Below are positions 56,325-64,000 of a stretch of DNA of 64,000 nucleotides, in pieces; the first letter of the stretch is position 1, and each line of letters opens with the position of its first letter. Position numbers and translations under genes: made by a program. The DNA is from Dyella sp. AtDHG13 (GTDB lineage: Bacteria; Pseudomonadota; Gammaproteobacteria; Xanthomonadales; Rhodanobacteraceae). The notes under the pieces were generated by a model. That model was not told the DNA's origin, did not search any database, and saw only the letters and a program-made list of their open reading frames with translations. The DNA lies in NCBI RefSeq assembly GCF_003201105.1, contig NZ_QICJ01000005.1, positions 250,644 through 314,643 of the forward strand, in the 5' to 3' direction.

Positions 56325-57296
56325 TCAGTGCGAGGAAACAAACTCCGACGCCGCCTGCGCGGGCGGTATCGCGAAGTTCTCCCGCATGCGCCGCACTTCC
56401 GCCGCGGGCGGCAGGCCAAAGAGTCGCTTGAACTCGCGATTGAACTGCGATGCGCTGGCGTAGCCCACGGCATAACCCGCCGCTTCCGCCGTCATGCCCT
56501 GGCGCACCATCAGCAGGCGCGCCTGATGCAGCCGCGTGGACTTGAGGTATTGCATGGGCGAAGTTTGCGTCACCGCCTTGAAGTGGCTGTGGAACGAGGG
56601 CACGCTCATCCCGGCCTCGGCCGCCAGCTGCGCCAGATCGATCGGCTGGTCATAAGCCGCATGGATGCGGCGTAGCGCCTTCCCTATCCGGCCGAACCGG
56701 CCACGCATGCCCAGCGCCGAGCGCAAGGCCGCGCCCTGCGCACCGGTGAGCACCCGAAAATAGATTTCACGCAACAACGTGGACCCAAGCACCGCCGCAT
56801 CGAGCGGCTCGCACATCGCTTCCAGAAAACGCAGCACGGATGCCTGAAGCGCATCGTCCATCGGGCTGGACATCATGCTTTGCGGCGCCGGCGTATCGAC
56901 ATGCAGCTGATGCTGGTCGATCTGAAGCATCAGCTCCGCCGCCAGCTGGAAATCGAGATGCATATAGATGGCCAGCAGCGGATGCTCCGGCGTTCCATCC
57001 GACTCCATCGTGAAGGGAACGGGCACCGCGACGGCCAGATAGTGCTGCTGATCGTAGAGATAGACCTGCCTGCCGAAATACCCGCGCTTGCGCCCCTGGC
57101 ACACGATCACGATGCCCGGGTCGTACAGCACCGGCGTGCGCGACAGCATGCGATCCGAACGCAGGATGCGCACGCCCGGCAAGGCCGTGAGGTTGTACCC
57201 CTCCTCAGACGCCAGCCTGCGCGCGAGCGCCACCATCCGGCGGGCCGCAGCCGTCGGCGCGGACTGAATCGTTTTGCCGCCGACATTGGGATTCAT
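56325..57296 (-). CDS. AraC-family regulator (CuxR/AraC_N type)
   Basis: A 323-residue regulator with the AraC_N domain beginning at LPGVRILRSDR and a C-terminal HTH (IDLAQLAAEAGMSVPSFHSHFKAVT, VGYASASQFNREFKRLFG). ATG 57294-57296 is preferred to a TTG four codons earlier. Divergent from the SDR gene with a 91-nt gap, typical of regulators of oxidoreductase genes. Confidence 0.92.
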   Translation of the reverse strand: MNPNVGGKTIQSAPTAAARRMVALARRLASEEGYNLTALPGVRILRSDRMLSRTPVLYDPGIVIVCQGRKRGYFGRQVYLYDQQHYLAVAVPVPFTMESDGTPEHPLLAIYMHLDFQLAAELMLQIDQHQLHVDTPAPQSMMSSPMDDALQASVLRFLEAMCEPLDAAVLGSTLLREIYFRVLTGAQGAALRSALGMRGRFGRIGKALRRIHAAYDQPIDLAQLAAEAGMSVPSFHSHFKAVTQTSPMQYLKSTRLHQARLLMVRQGMTAEAAGYAVGYASASQFNREFKRLFGLPPAAEVRRMRENFAIPPAQAASEFVSSH

Positions 57297-57387
57297 AGAA
57301 ATAGGCAATAAAACCAGCAGAAATGGCGTCCAGTGGGGACCTGCCGATGGGTATTGTGCATCCTCTCACCCATCAGGAGCCATCGCC

Positions 57388-58221
57388 ATGTCGGCAGCCA
57401 AAACCCTACTCATCACCGGCGTCAGCAGCGGATTCGGCCGGGCGCTCGCGCAGGAGGCGCTGGCGAGGGGACACCGCGTGGTCGGAACCGTGCGAAGCGA
57501 ACCGGCGCGCCAGGCATTCGAGGCGCTGGTCCCGGGCAACGCCGTCGGCCGCGTGCTGGACGTCACGCACGCCGATGCGATCGATGGTGTCGTTGCCGAG
57601 ATCGAGCACAACGTGGGCGCGGTGGACGTGTTGATCAACAACGCCGGCTACGGCCACGAAGGCATACTGGAAGAGTCGCCCCTGGAAGAAATGCGCCGCC
57701 AGTTCGACGTGAACGTCTTCGGCGCCGTGGCCATGATGAAGGCCGTGGTGCCCTACATGCGCAACCGACGACGAGGCCACATCCTCAACATCACCTCGAT
57801 GGGCGGCCACATCACCCTGCCCGGCATCGCCTACTACTGCGGCAGCAAGTTCGCGCTGGAAGGCATCTCGGAAGTGCTCGGCAAGGAAGTCGCACCACTC
57901 GGCATCGCCGTCACCGCCGTGGCGCCCGGCTCCTTCCGCACCGACTGGGCAGGACGCTCCATGGTCCGCACGCCCCGCGCCATTCCCGATTACGACGAGC
58001 TGTTCGATCCCATTCGCGTGGCGCGCCAGCAGAAAAGCGGCAAACAGCTGGGCGATCCTGCAAAAGCAGCACGCGCCATGCTGGACATCATCGCCAGCCC
58101 CTCACCGCCTTCCCATCTGTTGCTGGGCAGCGATGCGCTGGAACTGGTCCGCAGGAAACTGGCTGACCTCGCCGCCGAGATCGATCAATGGGAAACCGTA
58201 TCGCGCTCGACGGATGGCTGA
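57388..58221 (+). CDS. Short-chain dehydrogenase/reductase
   Basis: A 277-residue classical SDR. Cofactor loop TGVSSGFG at 11-18, NNAGYGHEG, catalytic Ser in ITSMGG, and YYCGSK with catalytic Tyr/Lys (about 149-154). The NADP-preferring type with 'oxidoreductase' naming. ATG 57388 follows CAGGAG. Likely controlled by the divergent AraC-family regulator. Confidence 0.92.
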   Translation: MSAAKTLLITGVSSGFGRALAQEALARGHRVVGTVRSEPARQAFEALVPGNAVGRVLDVTHADAIDGVVAEIEHNVGAVDVLINNAGYGHEGILEESPLEEMRRQFDVNVFGAVAMMKAVVPYMRNRRRGHILNITSMGGHITLPGIAYYCGSKFALEGISEVLGKEVAPLGIAVTAVAPGSFRTDWAGRSMVRTPRAIPDYDELFDPIRVARQQKSGKQLGDPAKAARAMLDIIASPSPPSHLLLGSDALELVRRKLADLAAEIDQWETVSRSTDG

Positions 58222-58231
58222 TCGCATCTAC

Positions 58232-58342
58232 GTAGCCCGGATGAAGCCAACGGTGTAATCCGGGATCGCCGGCCGCCCACACATGCGCAAACACGCAAAC
58301 GTTGCCGTGCCCCGGATTCCCGCTTCGCTTCATCCGGGCTAC
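58232..58342. repeat. GTAGCCCGGATG inverted-repeat element, copy b
   Basis: GTAGCCCGGATGAAGCCAAC... (58232-58264) and ...CGCTTCATCCGGGCTAC (58311-58342) flank a shorter 46-nt spacer. Same family as 51924-52062. Lies between the SDR gene and the secreted protein gene, at both their 3' ends. Confidence 0.85.
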
Positions 58343-58391
58343 TTCAAGCCTCGTGCCCTCAGCCCAGAGGACCGAGGGCACGGCCGGATGA

Positions 58392-59990
58392 TTACTGACA
58401 GGTGGAGAACTTGAACGATTCCAGACGCGTGCTCCAGTTGAACGAGCCCGTCGTCCTGAGGTACTCGTTGGTGTACCAGAACGTGCAGTCATCCGCCGGG
58501 TCGACGGTCATGGCGCTGTAGTCGCCCCAGCGCGAGAGGTTGTTGCCGCTCTGCGAACCCAGGCCTTCGATGATGCTGCTTTCCGCCTGCATCGTGTTCA
58601 GCGGGTCCGTCGCCAGACGGCCGGTGTAGCGGATGGCCGGGTGGATCGCGCTGCTGGACGCGCTGTAGCCAAGCGCCATGTTGCCCTGCTTGTCCATGGC
58701 GACCGAGCCCAGCCAGCGGAACGTAGTGTCGGGTGCGAAGGTGGACTGCTGGTACACCACCGGCGCCGTGCCCGGATTGCGGATTTCATACCAGCGCACG
58801 CCCGTGTACGGGTTCTGCTTGGTGGTGCCGACCTTCACCGAATGCGTGGCGACAAGCGCTTCGTGATCGGTGAAGTTGCGGTACGCCAGGCGGAACATCA
58901 TGCGATCGCCCAGCGAATCCAGCTTCTGGTTGGTGCCGGACTGGGGCACGCAGGTGCCGCCACCGCAAGCCGTGGCAAAGGACGCCACCGGCAAGGCCGT
59001 GGGGCCGGTCAGCGTGGTGTTGGCCGTGTTGGTCCAGTCGACGTGGAACTTCCACAGGTTCAACTGGCCCGCCGTGAAGTTGATCAGGTAGTTCGGCGAG
59101 CCGGCCGGCGGTGCCGTGGAACCATCCAGGTCGGACGGGAGCACGCCGCCGTAACTCGTGGACAACTGGAAGCATTGCTGCGTGGCCGCGGCACCGCTCA
59201 GCATCGCATTGCGGTCGTAGGCGCACAGCTTGGCGCCGGCGAACGTATTGCCGTTGAACATGTTGAAGGTTTCGTAATACGCGTCCGGCCACACGCCCAT
59301 CTTGGGGTAGTCAGGGAACACGTTGCCGTAGGGGAACGCGTAGCGGTAGTACGCACCGGTGGCATCACTGGTGGCCGAAACGGCCACGCACTCGTAGTAC
59401 GGCGCCGCCGTCACGGCAAACTGGGAAATCACCCAGCGGCCGGCGGCCTTGTCGTACACCACCGTCGCATCGCCGTCGTTGTCGGTTTCGCATGGGCCGC
59501 CAAAGCCCGACCACAGCGTGTTGGTGGCTACGGGCCCGTAGACCACATTCTTGGTCGACTTGTCGAACACCGCGAAGCCGCTGTTGACGATCTGCACGTA
59601 CTGGGTGGCACCCACGGCACCGTTGGTATCCGGCGGCGCACTGTTTACCGTGAAGGTACCCTGCGGGCCACTGAAGCCGTTGCCGACGCCATCGACACCG
59701 GAACCGGCTGTGGGCGCGGCCACGCCGCTGGTTCCGCCTTGCACGGCACCGTCCGTCGGATTGCCCGGGCCATCCAGCCACGGCAGCGGACGCGCGGGAT
59801 GGTTGTGGCCGCTCTTGGAGAAATCGTCAGGACGCGGCATCACGCCACGCAGCGAGTGAAGCTGATCGTGCTGTACCGCAGAGGTCACTTCAGGCGCGGA
59901 TTGCGTATCCGCGTGAGCCGTGCCCGCCAGACTCAAAGCGATGGCAGCGCAAAGCATGCTGCAGCCAAACCCGGTTGCTCTCACAAACAT
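58392..59990 (-). CDS. Secreted protein of unknown function, paralogue A of a divergent pair
   Basis: A 532-residue protein. ATG 59988-59990 follows GGAGGGG; a signal peptide ends at AHA near residue 27. A variable N-terminal part leads to a core beginning PPDTNGAVGATQYVQIVNSGF, with repeated beta-strand blocks (VVYDKAAGRWVISQFAVT, YPKMGVWPDAYYETFN, AKLCAYDRNAML) and a late RWGDYSAMTVDP...FWYTNEYL segment. The blocks suggest a propeller-like fold. It matches the neighbouring 60725-62581 protein block by block. No enzyme motif recognised. Confidence 0.85.
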   Translation of the reverse strand: MFVRATGFGCSMLCAAIALSLAGTAHADTQSAPEVTSAVQHDQLHSLRGVMPRPDDFSKSGHNHPARPLPWLDGPGNPTDGAVQGGTSGVAAPTAGSGVDGVGNGFSGPQGTFTVNSAPPDTNGAVGATQYVQIVNSGFAVFDKSTKNVVYGPVATNTLWSGFGGPCETDNDGDATVVYDKAAGRWVISQFAVTAAPYYECVAVSATSDATGAYYRYAFPYGNVFPDYPKMGVWPDAYYETFNMFNGNTFAGAKLCAYDRNAMLSGAAATQQCFQLSTSYGGVLPSDLDGSTAPPAGSPNYLINFTAGQLNLWKFHVDWTNTANTTLTGPTALPVASFATACGGGTCVPQSGTNQKLDSLGDRMMFRLAYRNFTDHEALVATHSVKVGTTKQNPYTGVRWYEIRNPGTAPVVYQQSTFAPDTTFRWLGSVAMDKQGNMALGYSASSSAIHPAIRYTGRLATDPLNTMQAESSIIEGLGSQSGNNLSRWGDYSAMTVDPADDCTFWYTNEYLRTTGSFNWSTRLESFKFSTCQ

Positions 59991-60724
59991 GAGTCCCCTC
60001 CAGTCAATGTCATGACTTACGAAAAGGCCGGATTGCGCATACGACGCGTACGGCCGCGGTGATGACCGCAGCGCAACGCTCAGAACCGGAATCCCCTCGT
60101 CGAAACACTGCATCCCTGCAGCGCCTCCCCACGGCGAAGGTGCGCAGGACCTTGCGCCGCCATCCTTGCCGTCAGCTTTCAAGGCGCCGAGAAATCGAGA
60201 AGAACATCGGCTTATGTGACGCGTTCAACGCATGAGTGGAGATGACGGCAAATTCACGATGAAGGGAGTACCGCCGCACCTCAACGTGAGCGAGGCAAGC
60301 CTGTCGATCAGGGTTTTCGAGAATCAGCCAAGGCGAACGGCCTCATGTCGTTCGTGGCATCAACGTGTCCCATGGCAATGGGTGTCGTCCATGCGCATCG
60401 GCACGGCTGGCGATGCATGAGGGATCTCATGCACAGCGCCGCGAATGCCGTATCGCCAGCGTGCATGGCGTCCTCTCTCCCCTTCCGTTGATCGAGTGCC
60501 AGACGCCAAAAACTGCTCAGACATCTATTGCCTTGTCTTGCTTCAGGTTCACGCCAGCTAGACGGCCCTGCCCTTCGATCAATGGTGGGCACGTGCGAAT
60601 GCGAGTATCGTCCCGCCCGCATATGCCACATATGCAAACGTGCGCGGACGCATGCCGGTGCTGCCGGCATCAGCGTTTCTGCAGGGGGCGCGGTCACCTA
60701 ACGCAACGAACGGGAGACTGTGTA
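59991..60724. other. Long intergenic region between divergent secreted-protein genes
   Basis: About 730 nt with no credible gene; short open frames here lack ribosome binding sites and family features. It must hold both promoters. The only clear pattern is the GCATATG inverted repeat at 60619-60635. Confidence 0.6.
60619..60635. promoter_or_regulatory. GCATATG-CCA-CATATGC inverted repeat
   Basis: A perfect 7-bp inverted repeat with 3-nt spacer, made of two CATATG palindromes, 90 nt upstream of the 60725 gene. Operator-like in size; no regulator can be named. Confidence 0.4.
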
Positions 60725-62581
60725 ATGAAGACCCGACTGCTCATCGCAGTGTCTGCCATGGCGTTCGCAACGTGCGCCTTGGGTGCAAGTCCAGTCACGC
60801 TTTCATTGCAACGCGGCAATACCACCGTACCGAAGACCACGCCTCTCGGGGGCGAGCCACTGACCAGCCTGGAACAGGACCCGGCCATGAGTTCCGGCGA
60901 CGCCGACTCGGGCGATGGCGGCGATCTTGGATCAAAGCCCGTGGTCAATCGCACCATTGCCCACGGCCGTTCCGGCGTCAACCGCATGGGCATAGCCAAG
61001 CGCGCAAAGTCGAGCCCCGAACTGCTGGGCGGTTTTGATGGCCTCAACTTCCACGACCAGCGCTACGCCAATGGCGGCAACCAGTTCTCGGTGGAACCGC
61101 CCGACCAGGGCTTGTGCGCGGGCAACGGATTCGTCATGGAAAGCGTCAACGACGTGCTGGCCATCTATGACAGCGCCGGCAACAAGCTCGTCGGGCCAGT
61201 GGACCTCAATACCTTCTACGGCTACCCCGCAGCGATCAACCGCAGCACGGGCGCCTACGGTGCCAGCATCACCGACCCATCGTGCTACTACGATGCCGAC
61301 ACGCAACGCTGGTTCCAGGTGGTGCTGACGCTGGACCGCGTGGGCACGACCTCGGCGCTGTCCGGCAACAATCATCTGGACATCGCCGTCAGCCAGACGG
61401 CCGACCCGACCGGCGCATGGAACATCTATCACCTGCCCGTGCAGAACAACGGCACGCAAGGCACGCCCGATCATGGATGCGCCGGAGGCTTCTGCCTGGG
61501 CGACTATCCGCATATCGGCGCGGACGCCCATGCGGTATTCCTGACCACCAACGAATTCGCGGTCTTCGGCAGTGGCTACTACGGTGCGCAGATCTACGCC
61601 ATCTCCAAGCAAGCGTTGGCATCCGGTGCCGCCTCGCCGAACGTGGTGTTGTTCAACGCCGGCGACCCCAGCATTCCCGCACCCGCGTTCACGGTGTGGC
61701 CCGCCATTTCGTCCGGCGGACAGTACAGCGGCGCGCACGGCGGAACCGAATACCTGCTCAGTTCGGACGCCGTGTTCAACGACTCGGGCACGTCGAACCA
61801 GATCTGGCTGTGGTCGGTATCCAACACGCAGGCCATCGACAGCATGCCCACGGCCTTGTCGCTCAACGTCTCGGCGCTGGCCGTCCAGACATACGGCGTG
61901 CCCAGCAGCCTCGTCCACCAGAAGCCCGGCAGCACGCCCTTGCGTGACTGCTTCGCCGTGACCGGCTGCGCGCCGACCTATCTGGGCTATCCCAACATCG
62001 TCTATCCCGCGCCGCGCGACCTGGCGGTGAACGACTCACGCATGCAACAGGTGAGCTACGCCAACGGCAAGCTGTGGGCAACGCTGGATACCGACGTCCT
62101 GCTCGGCGACGGCAGCCATGGATCGGGCGTGAGCTACTTCGTCATCAACCCCAACTCCGGCGGACTCTTCGCCAACGGCACGCTGTCCCTGCCCGACGCC
62201 AACCTGACCTATGGCGCGGCAGCCGTCACGCAAAGCGGACGCGGCGTCATCGCCTTCACGGTGGTCGGGCCCAACGATTATCCGAGCGCGGGCTACGCAA
62301 GCCTGGATGCAAAGGCAGGCGCTGGCGACGTCCATATCGCAGCGGCAGGCGCCGGCCCGTGGGACGGCTTTACCGGCATCCCCTACCTCGGCAACGGCCG
62401 TCCACGCTGGGGTGACTACGGCGCGGCATCAGCCGACGGAAACACGATCTGGCTCGCATCCGAGTACATCGCACACACCTGCACCCTCGCCCAATACCTG
62501 ACCAGCCCCCTGTTCCAGTGCGGCGGCACCCGCGGCGCACTGAGCAACTGGGCCACACGCATCTCGGCTATCCAGCTCTGA
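60725..62581 (+). CDS. Secreted protein of unknown function, paralogue B of a divergent pair
   Basis: A 618-residue protein with signal MKTRLLIAVSAMAFATCALGA; ATG 60725 follows GGGAG. After a 90-residue variable region comes the core: EPPDQGLCAGNGFVMESVND, YDADTQRWFQVVLTLDRV, GDYPHIGADAHAVFLTTNEF, AQIYAISKQALASGAA and RWGDYGAASADGNTIWLASEYI. These align in order with paralogue A. Several paired Cys suggest disulfides. Extracellular or periplasmic propeller-type protein; no catalytic motif recognised. Confidence 0.87.
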   Translation: MKTRLLIAVSAMAFATCALGASPVTLSLQRGNTTVPKTTPLGGEPLTSLEQDPAMSSGDADSGDGGDLGSKPVVNRTIAHGRSGVNRMGIAKRAKSSPELLGGFDGLNFHDQRYANGGNQFSVEPPDQGLCAGNGFVMESVNDVLAIYDSAGNKLVGPVDLNTFYGYPAAINRSTGAYGASITDPSCYYDADTQRWFQVVLTLDRVGTTSALSGNNHLDIAVSQTADPTGAWNIYHLPVQNNGTQGTPDHGCAGGFCLGDYPHIGADAHAVFLTTNEFAVFGSGYYGAQIYAISKQALASGAASPNVVLFNAGDPSIPAPAFTVWPAISSGGQYSGAHGGTEYLLSSDAVFNDSGTSNQIWLWSVSNTQAIDSMPTALSLNVSALAVQTYGVPSSLVHQKPGSTPLRDCFAVTGCAPTYLGYPNIVYPAPRDLAVNDSRMQQVSYANGKLWATLDTDVLLGDGSHGSGVSYFVINPNSGGLFANGTLSLPDANLTYGAAAVTQSGRGVIAFTVVGPNDYPSAGYASLDAKAGAGDVHIAAAGAGPWDGFTGIPYLGNGRPRWGDYGAASADGNTIWLASEYIAHTCTLAQYLTSPLFQCGGTRGALSNWATRISAIQL

Positions 62582-62599
62582 ACTTTTGGCAAGTGTAGC

Positions 62600-62639
62600 G
62601 GAGGGCGCGATGGGGGAAACCCTGTCGCGCTCTTTTTTA
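62600..62639 (+). terminator. Rho-independent terminator
   Basis: GGAGGGCGCGA pairs imperfectly with TCGCGCTC, with an inner GGG/CCC stem, then TTTTTTA. It lies 18 nt after the paralogue B stop codon. Confidence 0.85.
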
Positions 62640-62740
62640 TGGCTGGGGAATATGGAGTGGCTGCTTTGGGTCCAGCCTGTGTGAAAACACCCCGTAAGCG
62701 AACGCACCGATCCTAGCGCCATACCAAGCCGGAGTGTCGC

Positions 62741-64000
62741 ATGAAGCGATTCGTCGAAGGGGTGGATCGGTCGCAGAGCGTGCTGTTTCCCGAACGGCTG
62801 GACGACTACATCGATGAGGACAATCCTGTCCGCGTGGTCGATGTCTTTGTCGATGAGCTGGATCTTGGCGAGCTGGGCTTCGATGGGGTTTCACCGGCCG
62901 CCACCGGGCGACCCGGTTATCACCCAGCGATGTTGCTCAAGATCTATATCTACGGCTATCTCAACCGCGTCCCTTCCAGTCGCCGCTTGGAACGCGAAGC
63001 ACAACGCAACCTGGAACTGATCTGGCTCACCGGCCGCTGTGCACCCGACTTCAAGACCATCGCGGACTTCCGCAAGGACAACGGCCCGGCCATCCGTCGC
63101 GTGTGTAGCCAGTTCGTGCTGTTGTGTCGTCGTCTGAAGCTGTTCACCGAGGCTGTGGTCGCGATCGACGGCAGCAAGTTCAAGGCCGTCAATGGACGCG
63201 ATCGCAATCTCTCCGAGGCCAAGCTCAAGGCACGTCAGGCGCAACTCGACACCAGTGTGGCGCGCTATCTGGCGGAGCTCGATCGCGCCGATCGCGACCC
63301 TGGCCGGCTACCGGAAGCACGCGTCGCGCACCTCACGCAAAAGCTCGCCACGGTGCGCGAGCAGATGCAGCAGCTCGACGGACTGGGCGAGCGCATGCGC
63401 CAAGCGCCGGACCAACAGCTCTCGCTGACTGATCCCGATGCACGCGCCATGGCCACGCACGGTCGTGGTTCGGGCGTCGTCGGCTACAACGTGCAGGCAG
63501 CCGTCGATACCCAACATCACTTGATCGTGGCACACGAGGTCACCAACGAAGGCCACGATCGCGATCAGCTCGCCAGCATGGCCGGGCAGGCACGCGACGC
63601 CATGGGTCACGACGCGCTCACCGCGCTGGCCGATCGGGGCTACTACAAGAGCGAGGAAATCCTTGCCTGCGAACAGGCGGGCATCACGCCGCTGGTGCCT
63701 CAAAGCCAGACGTCCTCCAGCGCTGCGGCGGGTCGCTTTACCAAGCAGGACTTCCATTACGACGCTGACACCGATAGCTATCGATGTCCCGCCGGCAACG
63801 TCGCCACGCGCCGCATGAGCACGAACGAGAACGGCAAGACGATCCACGTCTACTGGTCGTCGGCGTGCCCGAGTTGCCCGCTGCGTGCCAACTGCACCAC
63901 CAGTCGTTATCGGCGCCTGCGCCGCTGGGAACACGAAGCCGTGCTGGACACGATGCAGCGGCGGCTGGACGAACACCCCGGCGCGATGCGCGTACGACGA
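62741..64000 (+). mobile_element. IS1182-family transposase (5' part, cut by window edge)
   Basis: The frame from ATG 62741 (GGAG site at 62731) is open for 420 codons to the window end. It starts MKRFVEGVDRSQSVLFPERL and carries the DUF772/InsH-type N-domain (YHPAMLLKIYIYGYLNRVPS), the first catalytic Asp in VVAIDGSKFKAV, the second in ALADRGYYKSEE, and a zinc-knuckle-like Cys cluster (RCPAGN, CPSCPLRANC) typical of IS1182. The catalytic Glu would be beyond the edge. The left end of the element must lie between the terminator at 62639 and 62741. Appears intact so far. Confidence 0.9.

Noticed and set aside
60232-60420. A 62-codon open frame in the gap between the secreted paralogues
   Set aside because: No ribosome binding site, no recognisable features and atypical composition.

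Overview
The window is high-GC chromosomal DNA of a gammaproteobacterium, most likely order Xanthomonadales / family Rhodanobacteraceae (Dyella-Luteibacter-Rhodanobacter type). Evidence for this: the block lolB-ispE-tRNA-Gln-prs-rplY-pth-ychF beside a TPR lipoprotein, hemA and prfA; a split-subunit proton-translocating transhydrogenase; an S53 serine-carboxyl protease with PKD domain; and many intergenic palindromic repeats of kinds common in this order. No plasmid, phage or CRISPR signature was seen. An IS1182-family transposase runs off the right edge and the start of an EF-Tu gene runs off the left edge.

Layout. 1-500 (minus): tRNA-Tyr, tRNA-Gly and tRNA-Thr lead into tuf, with a clear sigma70 promoter. 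560-2950: acyl-CoA thioesterase, a GDPD-fold lipoprotein that has lost key active-site residues, a GNAT acetyltransferase, and a scar holding the 3' ends of a former divergent transporter/regulator pair. 2954-10574 (minus): ychF, pth, rplY, prs, tRNA-Gln, an apparent GNAT-IspE fusion, lolB and a TPR lipoprotein. 10682-16189 (plus): hemA, prfA, a TPR/GT41 glycosyltransferase and a PPK2 kinase. 16424-25724: VOC protein, PAS-GGDEF-EAL protein, acylphosphatase/TlpA/YihY operon, wrbA with a DUF2069 gene, and an S9 peptidase. 25763-33790: MocR regulator divergent from an outer-membrane protein and an exported methyltransferase, LysR divergent from an aldo/keto reductase, AidB-like dehydrogenase, and an asparaginase domain. 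34031-39662: S53 protease, second PPK2, YdcH, SufT. 39899-45135: transhydrogenase genes, with a sigma factor/DUF3619/DUF3106 operon lying between pntA1 and pntA2-pntB. 45300-58221: cytidine deaminase, nitroreductase, 5'-3' exonuclease, three AraC-type regulators, EamA transporter, NUDIX hydrolase, diguanylate cyclase, Tat-exported M24 peptidase, alpha/beta hydrolase, histidine phosphatase and SDR. 58392-62581: a divergent pair of large, related secreted proteins of unknown function. 62741-end: IS1182 transposase.

The most unusual points are: the GNAT-IspE single reading frame; the GDPD-fold lipoprotein without its metal and acid/base residues; direct repeats matching the PdxR/MocR operator style in front of an exported-methyltransferase operon; the split pnt locus; the divergent secreted paralogue pair; and at least five intergenic inverted-repeat families, one with seven ~110-210 bp copies. 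All functional statements come from reading motifs; no database search was possible.
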